The notes under the pieces were generated by a model. It worked only from the letters and a program-made list of their open reading frames with translations, was not told where the DNA came from and did not search any database. Shown here one piece after another: positions 15,396 through 23,857 of a stretch of 50,758 bases of DNA (position 1 is the first letter of the stretch; each line of letters starts with the position of its first letter). The position numbers and the translations under genes are program-made. The stretch is taken from positions 1 through 50,758 of the forward strand of contig CAMCFO010000019.1 of the NCBI GenBank assembly GCA_945874155.1. Direction: 5' to 3'. This DNA is from an uncultured Bacteroidales bacterium (GTDB lineage Bacteria > Bacteroidota > Bacteroidia > Bacteroidales > UBA932).

Positions 15396-16469
15396 TTATT
15401 CAATCCCGGCGATATGCTTCTCCCAAGCCCAGGCAGAGGCAAGGGTTTCTTCCAAAGTCCTTTCCGCCTTCCATCCGAGCTCTTCGTTGGCAAGACGGGT
15501 GTCCGCCCAGATAGCCACCACGTCACCCGGTCTGCGGTCCACATATTTGTAGTTGAGTTTCAGACCGTTGACCTTCTCGAATGCGTTCACCAGCTCGGAA
15601 ACTGAAACCGGCTTTCCTGTGCCCACGTTGAAGATTTCATAGTCTTTCTTCATCTTGCCGTCCAACATTCTGGAAACCGCCGCAACGTGTGCCTTGGCAA
15701 GGTCCACGATGTCGATATAGTCCCTCAGGCAGGTGCCGTCAGGAGTAGGGTAGTCGTTGCCGAAAATGCTCAAGCAGGCGCGTTTGCCTATTGCAGTCTG
15801 GGTGATGAAAGGCACGAGGTTGTTAGGCACTCCGCGTGGAAGTTCTCCGATGAGAGCCGAAGGATGTGCGCCTATAGGATTGAAATACCTCAGCGCAATG
15901 CCCTTGACCGGACCCTTAGCCTCAGCCCCTGCATTCACCTCGGTGCCGTAAGCCGCAGAAGCCTTGATTACATCCCTGAGTATGTCCTCGCAGATCTGCT
16001 TGGTGTTTCCGTAAGGGGATGTGGCGCTCTGGCGTGGAGACTCCTCGGTCACAGGCAGTTTGTCGGTCTCACCGTAAACCGTTGCAGATGAGCTGAAAAG
16101 CACGTTGCAACCTCCGTGAGCAATGGATGCGTCAAGTATGTTGAGGAAAGAATCCAGATTGTTCCTGTAGTATTTGATAGGCTCTGCAACCGATTCTCCA
16201 ACGGCCTTGAAAGCCGCAAAATGAATCACAGCATCGATTTTGTAGCGCCCGAACAGGTCCTGCACCTTTGCAGCATCGCAGCAATCCATAAGTTCGAAAG
16301 GAATGTCGTCCCTTCCGGTAATTTTTTTCACTCCCTCGAAACAGGTCATATCGCAGTTGGACATATTGTCTGCCACCACCACGTCATAGCCCGCATTGAT
16401 GAGTTCCACCGTCACGTGGCTGCCGATATATCCGGCACCACCTGAAACCAAAACAGTTTTCTTTGCCAT
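15396..16469 (-). CDS. galE: UDP-glucose 4-epimerase
   Basis: GalE interconverts UDP-glucose and UDP-galactose, and supplies UDP-Gal (and perhaps UDP-GalNAc) for surface glycans. This 357-residue SDR protein has NAD-binding VLVSGGAGYIGSHVTVELI, VIHFAAFKAVGESV, the Ser region LFSSSATVYGE and the catalytic Tyr-Lys in SPYGNTKQICEDIL. RRPGDVVAIWADT lies near the C-terminus. I placed the start at the ATG giving MAKKTVLVSGG; the open frame extends 30 codons further upstream, through the promoter and leader hairpin, and that part is unlike the family. It is transcribed divergently from the PPIase operon. Confidence 0.96.
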   Translation of the reverse strand: MAKKTVLVSGGAGYIGSHVTVELINAGYDVVVADNMSNCDMTCFEGVKKITGRDDIPFELMDCCDAAKVQDLFGRYKIDAVIHFAAFKAVGESVAEPIKYYRNNLDSFLNILDASIAHGGCNVLFSSSATVYGETDKLPVTEESPRQSATSPYGNTKQICEDILRDVIKASAAYGTEVNAGAEAKGPVKGIALRYFNPIGAHPSALIGELPRGVPNNLVPFITQTAIGKRACLSIFGNDYPTPDGTCLRDYIDIVDLAKAHVAAVSRMLDGKMKKDYEIFNVGTGKPVSVSELVNAFEKVNGLKLNYKYVDRRPGDVVAIWADTRLANEELGWKAERTLEETLASAWAWEKHIAGIE

Positions 16470-16499
16470 ATTATATTGAAATTTACAGTTTTCCAGATT

Positions 16500-16515
16500 G
16501 CAGGTCCTCGACCTG
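16500..16515 (-). promoter_or_regulatory. Leader hairpin of galE
   Basis: CAGGTC (16501-16506) and GACCTG (16510-16515) form a perfect 6-bp stem with a 3-nt loop in the untranslated leader of galE, about 30 nt upstream of its ATG. It has no T run, so it is not a terminator. It may stabilise the mRNA or control access to the start. Confidence 0.4.
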
Positions 16516-16529
16516 TCAGTATATCCGCG

Positions 16530-16559
16530 CAAATATAGCGGAAAAAATTCTGAAAGCAA
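16530..16559 (-). promoter_or_regulatory. Promoter for galE
   Basis: Minus strand TTG (16559-16557), 19 bp, TATATTTG (16537-16530). Predicted start near 16526, leader about 57 nt containing the 16500-16515 hairpin. Confidence 0.65.
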
Positions 16560-16573
16560 GCGAACTGCTTTGA

Positions 16574-16605
16574 TTTGTACTTATTGACTTTTATGATTAA
16601 ATTTG
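16574..16605 (+). promoter_or_regulatory. Promoter for the foldase/OstA/lysA operon
   Basis: TTTG (16574-16577), 20 bp, TAAATTTG (16598-16605). The leader would be about 17 nt to the ATG at 16626. No other promoter is obvious before 23.7 kb, so it may drive the five genes 16626-23707. Confidence 0.6.
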
Positions 16606-16625
16606 CAGGTTTTAATGCCATTTTG

Positions 16626-17489
16626 ATGAAGCAAAAGATCATATACAAGACCATAGCAGCGGCAGCCCTGATTTTGTCTGTGGCCGTCTCCTGCGAATGG
16701 GTGGACAAGGTCATCACCGGAGAGACCGTCGCATCGGTGGGCAAGGTTCGTCTCAGCCGTGCGGAATTGAACAAGGCCCTCCCGTCAGGCCTGCTTCCGG
16801 AAGACAGCGTGCGTCTGGCCCATCAATATATCAACGCTTGGGCTTCCGAGCTTGTCTTTCTGCAAGTGGCTGAAAATCAACTGTCAAAAGAAGAGCTTGA
16901 CGTTACGGCCGAGCTGGAGGAATATCGCAAGTCCCTGCTCAAATACCGTTACGAGCAGCGATATGTGAACGAGCGTCTGGACACCATCTTCACCCAGGAG
17001 CAAATCAGGGAGTACTACGAGGCTCATCAGGAGCGTTTCCTTTTGCGGGTGCCAGTTGTGAAAGCGAATTTCCTGTGCATATCTCCGGATTCTCCATACA
17101 TAGACGAATTCCGTGAAAATATGGCCGGCGACGATGCCCAACGTATGCAATACACGGATTCAGTGGCATTTGCCTCGGCCATAAGATATGAAACCTTCGG
17201 CGGCAGATGGCTCAATCTGAACGACCTTGCCCTCGAATTCGGCATTGATTATTCGGAACTTCTGACCTACCGCAAGGGCAATTGGATAGAGTATGAAGGC
17301 GGTACAGGGCTGCTGCATCTGGCCTATCTGAAGGAATTCGAAGCTGCGGGAAAGACTGCTCCGCTGGAGTATGCGACCCCTTTAATCAAGGATATATTAC
17401 TGAGTATCAGAAAGAAAGAACTGGTGTCCACATTGGAGGACAAATTGATGGAAGATGCACGCGAAAACGGTATCTTCGTGCAATATTGA
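16626..17489 (+). CDS. Lipoprotein, SurA/PpiC-associated foldase-like
   Basis: A 288-residue lipoprotein precursor with a signal ending ALILSVAVSC (lipidated Cys at residue 23). The rest is helix-rich and resembles the N-terminal chaperone part of SurA/PpiC proteins: KVRLSRAELNKALPSG, INAWASELVFLQVAEN and IREYYEAHQERFLL. A clear rotamase domain is not seen. It precedes a true PpiC gene by one base, so it probably works with it in folding outer-membrane proteins in the periplasm. I chose ATG 16626 because it gives a canonical signal sequence and sits just beyond the promoter; the frame is open to 16575 only through the promoter. Confidence 0.78.
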   Translation: MKQKIIYKTIAAAALILSVAVSCEWVDKVITGETVASVGKVRLSRAELNKALPSGLLPEDSVRLAHQYINAWASELVFLQVAENQLSKEELDVTAELEEYRKSLLKYRYEQRYVNERLDTIFTQEQIREYYEAHQERFLLRVPVVKANFLCISPDSPYIDEFRENMAGDDAQRMQYTDSVAFASAIRYETFGGRWLNLNDLALEFGIDYSELLTYRKGNWIEYEGGTGLLHLAYLKEFEAAGKTAPLEYATPLIKDILLSIRKKELVSTLEDKLMEDARENGIFVQY

Positions 17490-17490
17490 T

Positions 17491-18873
17491 ATGAAAATGA
17501 AAAATTTGAAAGCATTTTTCCTGTGCGTGGCGGCCCTTGCCGTCGGAACAGCCGGTGCCAATGCGCAGAAATACGGCAATGGCCTCATTGACAAGTCAGT
17601 TGCCGTAGTCGGCGAGGAAATGATCAAGATTTCCGCAATGGAGGAAGAAATCAAGGTTATGCGTGCGAACGGGATGTTGTCCGACAAAAATGTGCGTTGC
17701 GACCTCCTGGAACAGATGATAGTTGCAAAAATTTTCCTGATGCAGGCCCGGGTGGACTCCCTGAATGTCAACAACGATATGGTGGAGAGTTCCCTGAACG
17801 CCCGTCTGGACCAGGTCCGTACCCAGCTCGGAGGCGACGAAGAAGTGGAGAAAATGTTCGGCAAGCCCATCTACAAGCTGCGTCAGGAATGGCGCAAAAG
17901 CCTTCAGGAACAGAGCCTTACGCAGCAGATGCAGCAGAAGGTAGCCTCTGACATCCCGGAGATGACCCCTTATGATGTGAAAAATTTCATCGAGACCACC
18001 GATGCTGACGAGCTGCCTCTGGTGCCTGCTCAATACCGTCTGAGCCAGATTTGCATCTATCCGGACCGCGAATCGGCGGCAATGGAGGCGAAGGAGAAAC
18101 TCCTCTCCATCAGGTCCAGGATTATGAACGGCGAGAAGTTCTCGACCCTTGCCCGCATCTATTCCCAGGACCCCGGCAGTGCACGCAGGGGAGGTGAGCT
18201 CGGAATGGCATCCAAGACCATTTTCTGGGGAGAGTTTGCAGATGCCGCAATGGCCCTCAAGCCTCATATGGTTTCGCAGATTGTGGAGACTCCGGACGGA
18301 TTTCACATCATCGAAGTGCTTGAGAAAAAGGGGGATATGTTCAATGCCCGCCACATTCTCCTGAAACCGGAATACACGGCAGATGACCGTACCAAGGCAT
18401 TCAGCACCCTCGACAGCCTGCGCAACGAAATCAATGCCGGCAACCTCAATTTCCAGATGGCAGCCCGCTTCTTCTCCCAGGACCCTGTCACCCGCACCAA
18501 CGGAGGCCAGATGTCTGACCCTAATACAGGCTCCACATATTTCGAGAAAGACCAGCTCAAACCTGCTGATTATCGCGCAATTGCCGGCTTGGCGGAGGGA
18601 GAGATTTCAGAACCTGTGGAATCTGTGGACAACGAAGGGCGAGGCAATCTTGTCTATAAGATAATCAAAGTGGACAAAATTATTCCGGCCCATCCTGCCA
18701 ACTTCGACGAAGACTACGACCTGATGCAGAACGCGGCCCGTGAGAAACTCGCAAAGGAAGCCATAGACAACTTCATCGACGAGAGAATCAACACCACCTA
18801 CATCACCATCGACCCTCTCTTCGGGGATTGCGATTTTGCACATAAAGGACTGATTGACAAGGTGTTGAAATAG
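17491..18873 (+). CDS. Periplasmic peptidyl-prolyl isomerase, SurA/PpiC type
   Basis: A 460-residue exported protein with signal peptide MKMKNLKAFFLCVAALAVG, cleaved near ANA|Q. A SurA-like N-terminal helical region (to about 170) is followed by two parvulin-type rotamase domains. The first contains FSTLARIYSQDPGSARRGGELG and DGFHIIEVLEK; the second contains ARHILLKPEYT and FFSQDPVTRTNGGQM. The role would be chaperoning and prolyl isomerisation of outer-membrane proteins. The start is one base after the lipoprotein stop, and its stop is one base before the OstA-like start. This indicates an envelope-assembly operon. Confidence 0.92.
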   Translation: MKMKNLKAFFLCVAALAVGTAGANAQKYGNGLIDKSVAVVGEEMIKISAMEEEIKVMRANGMLSDKNVRCDLLEQMIVAKIFLMQARVDSLNVNNDMVESSLNARLDQVRTQLGGDEEVEKMFGKPIYKLRQEWRKSLQEQSLTQQMQQKVASDIPEMTPYDVKNFIETTDADELPLVPAQYRLSQICIYPDRESAAMEAKEKLLSIRSRIMNGEKFSTLARIYSQDPGSARRGGELGMASKTIFWGEFADAAMALKPHMVSQIVETPDGFHIIEVLEKKGDMFNARHILLKPEYTADDRTKAFSTLDSLRNEINAGNLNFQMAARFFSQDPVTRTNGGQMSDPNTGSTYFEKDQLKPADYRAIAGLAEGEISEPVESVDNEGRGNLVYKIIKVDKIIPAHPANFDEDYDLMQNAAREKLAKEAIDNFIDERINTTYITIDPLFGDCDFAHKGLIDKVLK

Positions 18874-18874
18874 T

Positions 18875-21571
18875 ATGAATTTCTGGGGCTCCATTCTTCG
18901 GCTGTTGCTTCCGGCAGTGCTCGTTTGCGCTTCCGGCATAAGCGTATCAGCCCAGCAACAGGAAGATAAGGACAGCCTTGTGGTGTTGATCAGCGCAAAA
19001 TCTGCCCAGGTGGTGCTGCGTGACGGGAATTCTTTCCGTAAAGTCGTCGGACCCGCCAGATTTTTCCACAACAACACCTACCTCCTATGCGACACCGCAT
19101 TCTGGAATGTGGACCGCAACTATATCGATGCCATAGGCAATGTGCAGATACTCCAGGACGAGACTGTACTCACCGGAGACAAACTCACCTACCTCATAGA
19201 CGAGGACCTGGCCCAGTTCCGAGGGTCTGTGGTACAGTTGCTAGACAAGGATGACAACACATTGAGAACCAGCAATCTGGACTATAATACCAAAGACTCT
19301 GTGGCAGTCTTCCGTCAGGGAGGTGCAATGCGCGACAAGGACGGCCAGATTATCGAGAGCATAGAGGGAACCTACGACTCCAAAATCAAGATTTTCAGTT
19401 TCCGCAACAGCGTGAATATGTTTTCCGACACGGTTTTCGTCAAGACCAATTCCCTTGACTACAATTCCGAGACCTCCTTCGCCACTTTCGGCAGCAATAC
19501 CGATATGTGGAACAAGGAAAACATGCTCTCGGCCGACTCCGGATGGTACGACAGGTCAAGGGAGGTCTTCCTTTTCAACCGCAATGTGCATCTGATGTCG
19601 GATACCCAGGAGGTTTGGTGCGACTCTGTCTATTACTACCGTGCTGTCAATGACGTGACGATGCTTGGAAACGTGCAGGTGATTGACACAACGAGAAACA
19701 TCTCAGCCGTGGCCGGGCGTATGGACTATTGCGACAGCCTTTCCAGAATCAAGATGAAACGGGATCCGGCTTTCATAGCCACCACGACTGATGACAACGG
19801 GGCCACGGATACCGTATTTGTGGCTGCGGAAAATATTGACTACTGGACCAGGATGATGTTCAAGGTGGATTCGCTGGATGTCGTTGCTGCCGGAGAAAGG
19901 GCCAAGGCGCTGGATGTGGATCCGGTGGGGACTTACAGGCGCAAGGCTGCAGAAGAGGCGGCTAAGGCTGCTGATGAGGCGGCTCGGGAAAATGATGCCA
20001 ACTATGCTGCAAAGAAGAATGCTGAGGCACTTCGGGCCGGAAAGAACGGGGACGCGAAGAGGGGAGGGAACGCCCGGAAGGACGGAGATGCCCGGAAGGA
20101 CGGAGATGCCCGGAAGGATGGCGAAGGCCGGGGGAGAAGGGATATGCCGGGACTTTTGTCTTCCCCAACGGATTCATTGTCGGTGAGTGCTGATTCGCTG
20201 TCGGTGCGAAAGGATTCATTGTCGATGCGTACTGATTCATTGTCGATGCGTACTGATTCATTGTCGGTGCGTGCTGACTCCTTGTCGTTGAGTGCCGACT
20301 CGCTATCGGTGGGTGCTGACTCGCTGGCCGCAAAAGCCGACACCATAGTCCCTCCACCCGCAGTGGATTCTACAAAAATAGGTTTCCTGAAAGCCACAAG
20401 GAACGTCCGCCTGTATCGCAAGGATGCCCAGATAGTCTGTGACTCACTGAATTATTGCGACCTCGACTCATTGGCCCGCCTCTACATCAACCCTGCGGTG
20501 TGGCAGGAAGGCAGCCGTCAGTATGTTGCCGACAGTATCTATGTTGTGGTGCGCAACAACGCGATGGACCGGGCCAGCCTGATGTCCAACGCCTTCATAA
20601 CAATAAAGGAGGACACTGACCATTTCGACCAGATCAAGTCTGCGGAAATGATGGCCTATTTAGACCCTCAGGGGCAGCTCAGCCGTTTTGATGCTTTGGG
20701 AGGGGTGCAGGCTTTGTTTTTCATCAAGGAAGAAGATGTGATTGCCACTGTCAACAGGGCAGATTCCAAGATGCTCACTGCGGTTTTTGCAGATGGAGAA
20801 ATACAGCGGGTCTATTATTTCGACCAGGCCAAGAATGACGGTTATCCTCTTGTGCAGATGCGCAAGGATGAACGTCTGCTCAAAGGCTTCAACTGGAGCC
20901 CGGAGCGTTGTCCGAAAGACCGTTACGATGTCACTAAAGCGGATTACCGCGACCCGGAGAGAGGTTTCTTCCGTTCAAAGCCGAGGGCAAAGTTCAGCCA
21001 CACCAACCGCTACTTCCCGGGCTATATGAAAAAAATCTACAATGAGATTTCTTTCCGCGACTCCCTGGCCAAGGTGCGTGCCGAGCAACGCCGCATACTG
21101 GAGGAGGAACGCCGCAAAGCCGAACTCTTAGCCCGCGATTCCCTCTCCGTCCGCGACTCTCTCGCAGTACGTGACTCCCTCTCCCTCCGCGATTCCCTGT
21201 CTGTCCGTGACTCTTTGACCGTTCGTGATTCTTTAGCCGTCCGTGATTCCCTCGCCGTACGTGACACCCTCGCAGTCAGCGACTCCCTTGCCAACAACAG
21301 GACTTCCAGCCCCGACCGGGAGGCCGCCAAAGCCGAAAAAGCCCGCCAAAAAGAGCTCCGCCGCCAGCAGAAAGAAGCCCAAGCCAAGGCCAAATGGGAG
21401 GCCAAAGAGGAAAAACGCAAAGCCAAGGAAGCTGAAAAAGCCCGCAAGAAACTGGAAAGGTTGCGCCGCCGCAAACGTGCCGCCCTTCAGGAAGAATTGG
21501 ACGAACTCGAACGGGAAAAACGCCTGATGGAAGAATACAGACAGAAGTACCAAAACAAAATAAAGAAGTGA
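18875..21571 (+). CDS. OstA/LptA-like envelope protein with repeat tracts
   Basis: An 898-residue exported protein (signal peptide to about SVSAQQ, residues 1-28). Residues 50-330 and 470-680 read as repeating beta-strands of the OstA/LptA type, such as DTAFWNVDRNYIDAIGNVQI and DSVYYYRAVNDVTMLGNVQ. The family carries lipopolysaccharide across the periplasm; Bacteroidota have such large forms. Three low-complexity tracts interrupt it: GDARKD units (about 400-417), heptads of the type DSLSVRA (about 431-486) and hexads of the type RDSLAV (about 753-805). A charged Lys/Arg/Glu/Ala coiled-coil tail follows from about 820. All repeat periods are multiples of three bases, so copy-number change would keep the frame. 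It follows the foldase by one base and precedes lysA by one base. Confidence 0.8.
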   Translation: MNFWGSILRLLLPAVLVCASGISVSAQQQEDKDSLVVLISAKSAQVVLRDGNSFRKVVGPARFFHNNTYLLCDTAFWNVDRNYIDAIGNVQILQDETVLTGDKLTYLIDEDLAQFRGSVVQLLDKDDNTLRTSNLDYNTKDSVAVFRQGGAMRDKDGQIIESIEGTYDSKIKIFSFRNSVNMFSDTVFVKTNSLDYNSETSFATFGSNTDMWNKENMLSADSGWYDRSREVFLFNRNVHLMSDTQEVWCDSVYYYRAVNDVTMLGNVQVIDTTRNISAVAGRMDYCDSLSRIKMKRDPAFIATTTDDNGATDTVFVAAENIDYWTRMMFKVDSLDVVAAGERAKALDVDPVGTYRRKAAEEAAKAADEAARENDANYAAKKNAEALRAGKNGDAKRGGNARKDGDARKDGDARKDGEGRGRRDMPGLLSSPTDSLSVSADSLSVRKDSLSMRTDSLSMRTDSLSVRADSLSLSADSLSVGADSLAAKADTIVPPPAVDSTKIGFLKATRNVRLYRKDAQIVCDSLNYCDLDSLARLYINPAVWQEGSRQYVADSIYVVVRNNAMDRASLMSNAFITIKEDTDHFDQIKSAEMMAYLDPQGQLSRFDALGGVQALFFIKEEDVIATVNRADSKMLTAVFADGEIQRVYYFDQAKNDGYPLVQMRKDERLLKGFNWSPERCPKDRYDVTKADYRDPERGFFRSKPRAKFSHTNRYFPGYMKKIYNEISFRDSLAKVRAEQRRILEEERRKAELLARDSLSVRDSLAVRDSLSLRDSLSVRDSLTVRDSLAVRDSLAVRDTLAVSDSLANNRTSSPDREAAKAEKARQKELRRQQKEAQAKAKWEAKEEKRKAKEAEKARKKLERLRRRKRAALQEELDELEREKRLMEEYRQKYQNKIKK
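20072..20125 (+). repeat. 18-bp tandem repeat in the OstA-like gene
   Basis: Three nearly identical 18-bp units (gcccggaaggacggagat type) encode ARKDGD repeats in a Lys/Asp/Gly-rich linker. Confidence 0.8.
20162..20335 (+). repeat. 21-bp tandem repeat array in the OstA-like gene
   Basis: About eight degenerate 21-bp units encode heptads of the form DSLS(V/M)(R/S)(A/T/K). The two central copies are identical (tcattgtcgatgcgtactga), which indicates recent duplication. Confidence 0.8.
21133..21293 (+). repeat. 18-bp tandem repeat array in the OstA-like gene
   Basis: About nine 18-bp units encode hexads RDSL(S/A/T)V. The codons differ between copies, so this array is older or under protein-level selection, compared with the more uniform arrays upstream. 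Confidence 0.78.
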
Positions 21572-21572
21572 T

Positions 21573-22730
21573 ATGCTTAGCAGACAAGTAGTTGACAAAC
21601 TGAAAAAATTCGAGACACCGTTCTATTTCTATGATATGGACCTCCTCCGCCAGACCCTCGACAGCGTGGTCTGGGCAGCGTCCAAATACAAGTTCAAGAT
21701 GCACTACGCCATAAAGGCCAATTACGACCCGCGTATTCTCCAGGTCATCAAGGAATATGGCCTCGGAATCGATTGCGCCAGCGGAAACGAGGTGCGCTGT
21801 GCCATCGAGGCCGGCTTCGACCCCAAATCCATAGTCTATGCCGGAGTGGGCAAGCGGGATAAGGAAATCCGTTATGCCATAGAGCAGGGCATCTTCGCCA
21901 TCAACTGCGAGTCTCTCCAGGAACTTGAAGTGATAGACGGCATCGCAGCTGAAATGGGCAAGGTGGTGGATTGCGGGCTTCGTGTGAATCCTGACATCGA
22001 TCCAAAGACCAACCACTGCATCGACACGGGTCAGGCAGACTCGAAATTCGGAATCTCCTATGAGAAGGTGCTCGAGCAGGCCGAGTGGATACAGTCCCTC
22101 AAACACGTGAACATCAAGGGAATGCATCTGCACATTGGTTCTCAGATACGTGAACTGCACGTGTTCCAGTACCTGTGTGACAAGGTGAATGTCATCACTG
22201 ACAATCTCGTCCGCAAAGGTTTCAAACTGGATTTCGTGGATGTGGGAGGAGGCCTCGGCATCAACTACGATATGCCTGAAAATGAGCCGGTTCCTAACTT
22301 TGCATCAGTCTTCGCCATCATCAACGGCAATCTGAAAGTGGGCAATCGTGAAATCCATTTCGAATTCGGAAGGTCCATAGTGGGCGAGTGCGGCGAACTC
22401 ATCACCAGCGTGCTCTACCGCAAGGACACCGCAACAGGACGTAGGCTTGTGATTGTGGATGCCAGTATGACCGAACTCATCAGGCCTATGCTCTACGGGT
22501 CCTACCACGACATAGAGAACCTCACTTCCACTTCCGAAAAGAAGGAAAAATACGCGATAGTGGGAACCGCCTGCGAGTCCACCGACGTTTTCAACGAGAG
22601 TGTGACCCTTCCGAAGACAGTGCGTGGCGACATCCTCACCATCAAGTCTGCCGGGGCTTACGGAATGTCAATGGCTTCGCGCTACAACCAGCACGACCTT
22701 CCGGGCGCCGTTTACAGTGACGACCTGTAG
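21573..22730 (+). CDS. lysA: Diaminopimelate decarboxylase
   Basis: LysA decarboxylates meso-diaminopimelate to lysine. This 385-residue PLP enzyme of the alanine-racemase fold has the cofactor lysine in MHYAIKAN, then GIDCASGNEVRCAIEAGF, the histidine in MHLHIGSQI, the glycine loop VDVGGGLGINYD, and EFGRSIVGECGEL. ACESTDVF carries the active-site Cys contributed across the dimer. It follows the OstA-like gene by one base, an arrangement suggesting the operon is kept for expression level rather than pathway logic. An EamA transporter follows 8 bp later. Confidence 0.95.
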   Translation: MLSRQVVDKLKKFETPFYFYDMDLLRQTLDSVVWAASKYKFKMHYAIKANYDPRILQVIKEYGLGIDCASGNEVRCAIEAGFDPKSIVYAGVGKRDKEIRYAIEQGIFAINCESLQELEVIDGIAAEMGKVVDCGLRVNPDIDPKTNHCIDTGQADSKFGISYEKVLEQAEWIQSLKHVNIKGMHLHIGSQIRELHVFQYLCDKVNVITDNLVRKGFKLDFVDVGGGLGINYDMPENEPVPNFASVFAIINGNLKVGNREIHFEFGRSIVGECGELITSVLYRKDTATGRRLVIVDASMTELIRPMLYGSYHDIENLTSTSEKKEKYAIVGTACESTDVFNESVTLPKTVRGDILTIKSAGAYGMSMASRYNQHDLPGAVYSDDL

Positions 22731-22738
22731 TTTTCAAA

Positions 22739-23707
22739 ATGCAGAAGAGAGAGAATATTTTCACCCATAAGGTCTGGGTCCCGGTTCTGGCACTCACTTG
22801 TGCTTTCTTGTGGGGATGGGCTTTCCCGTTGCTCAAACTTGGCTTTGCGGAATTCGGAATCACTGCTGAAATGACGGCCTCCAAAATGGTCTATGCGGGG
22901 TTTCGCTTCACCTTTGCAGGGGTGTTCATTCTGATTATTGCCGCCATTTTGCACAAGGATTTCAAGGTTAAGCCTGCAGGTCAGTCCGGCAATGACGTTA
23001 CTTCGACGCACCCGGCTCTGACCCGGTATCTCTCCCCCTGGCTGTACATCCTCGCCTTCGCCCTGATGAACACCACCCTTCACTACGCCTTCTTCTACAT
23101 CGGAATGTCCCACAGCGTAGCCGCCCGCGCCTCCATACTCAACTCTATGGGCACCTTCATCCTCGTAATCCTGGCCTGTATTTTTTTTGAAAGCGACAGG
23201 ATGACCTTTCGGAAGACCCTCGGCGTGATAATCGGAATAGCCGGCATCTTCGCCCTGAACTTCGGCCGCGGCACATCCGGAGGCTTCAGCTGGATGGGTG
23301 ACGGAATGATTTTCCTCAACACGATGTGCTCCGCCATAGCCGGCCTGATGACTCGAGGACTCGGCAAGAGGGTGGACGTTTTCGTGGGCACTGGGTATGC
23401 CCTTGCCATAGGCGGTTTTCTCCTCCTGATTCCGGGATTTGCCGCAGGTGGAGCCCTGCCCCTGGTAACTCCGGCCGGCATTGCAATACTCCTTGCCCTC
23501 ACGTCCATATCCACAATAGGATTCTCCCTCTACAACAAACTCATAACCTGCAACCCCGTCGGCAAGGTTGCGGTCTTCAATTCCCTCATCCCAGTGGTGG
23601 GCACCCTCTCCTCCTGCCTTGTTCTGGGCGAGCCTTTCCAATGGAATTATCTCATTGCCGGTACTCTTGCCGCAGCCGGCATTTATATAATCAACAAGGC
23701 CAAATAG
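22739..23707 (+). CDS. EamA/DMT-family transporter
   Basis: A 322-residue inner-membrane protein with about ten hydrophobic segments arranged as two repeats (VPVLALTCAFLWGWAFPLLK opening the first). This is the layout of the drug/metabolite transporter superfamily. Typical substrates are amino acids, nucleobases or other small metabolites, usually exported. Proximity to lysA allows an amino-acid role, but the sequence does not show it. It is the last gene of the envelope operon, and a new promoter for the polysaccharide locus follows. Confidence 0.88.
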   Translation: MQKRENIFTHKVWVPVLALTCAFLWGWAFPLLKLGFAEFGITAEMTASKMVYAGFRFTFAGVFILIIAAILHKDFKVKPAGQSGNDVTSTHPALTRYLSPWLYILAFALMNTTLHYAFFYIGMSHSVAARASILNSMGTFILVILACIFFESDRMTFRKTLGVIIGIAGIFALNFGRGTSGGFSWMGDGMIFLNTMCSAIAGLMTRGLGKRVDVFVGTGYALAIGGFLLLIPGFAAGGALPLVTPAGIAILLALTSISTIGFSLYNKLITCNPVGKVAVFNSLIPVVGTLSSCLVLGEPFQWNYLIAGTLAAAGIYIINKAK

Positions 23708-23766
23708 CTCTACAATTGCCCCTATGCTAACATTTTGTATGTGAGCAATAAAACCTACTTAATTCA

Positions 23767-23797
23767 TTGCTATTTCGGGCGAATTTTGTTACCTTTG
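23767..23797 (+). promoter_or_regulatory. Promoter of the polysaccharide locus
   Basis: TTG (23767-23769), 20 bp, TACCTTTG (23790-23797). Transcription would start near 23801. No further TAnnTTTG box is seen before the first biosynthetic gene at 24511, so upxY and the biosynthetic genes are probably one transcript. Confidence 0.65.
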
Positions 23798-23814
23798 CAA
23801 TCCGATTTCAAGTT

Positions 23815-23829
23815 ATGAAAAGAGGATAA
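23815..23829 (+). other. Possible four-codon leader ORF (MKRG)
   Basis: ATGAAAAGAGGATAA lies in the leader of the antiterminator gene, 29 nt upstream of its start. It would encode MKRG. Whether it is translated cannot be told from sequence; if it is, it could tune ribosome loading on the downstream start. Confidence 0.3.
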
Positions 23830-23857
23830 GTGGAATTTTGCCAGGGAGGATTTGGTT

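Noticed and set aside
20162..20335. Phase-variable on/off switch in the OstA-like gene
   Set aside because: Units are 21 bp, so gain or loss keeps the frame; length variation is possible but not on/off switching.
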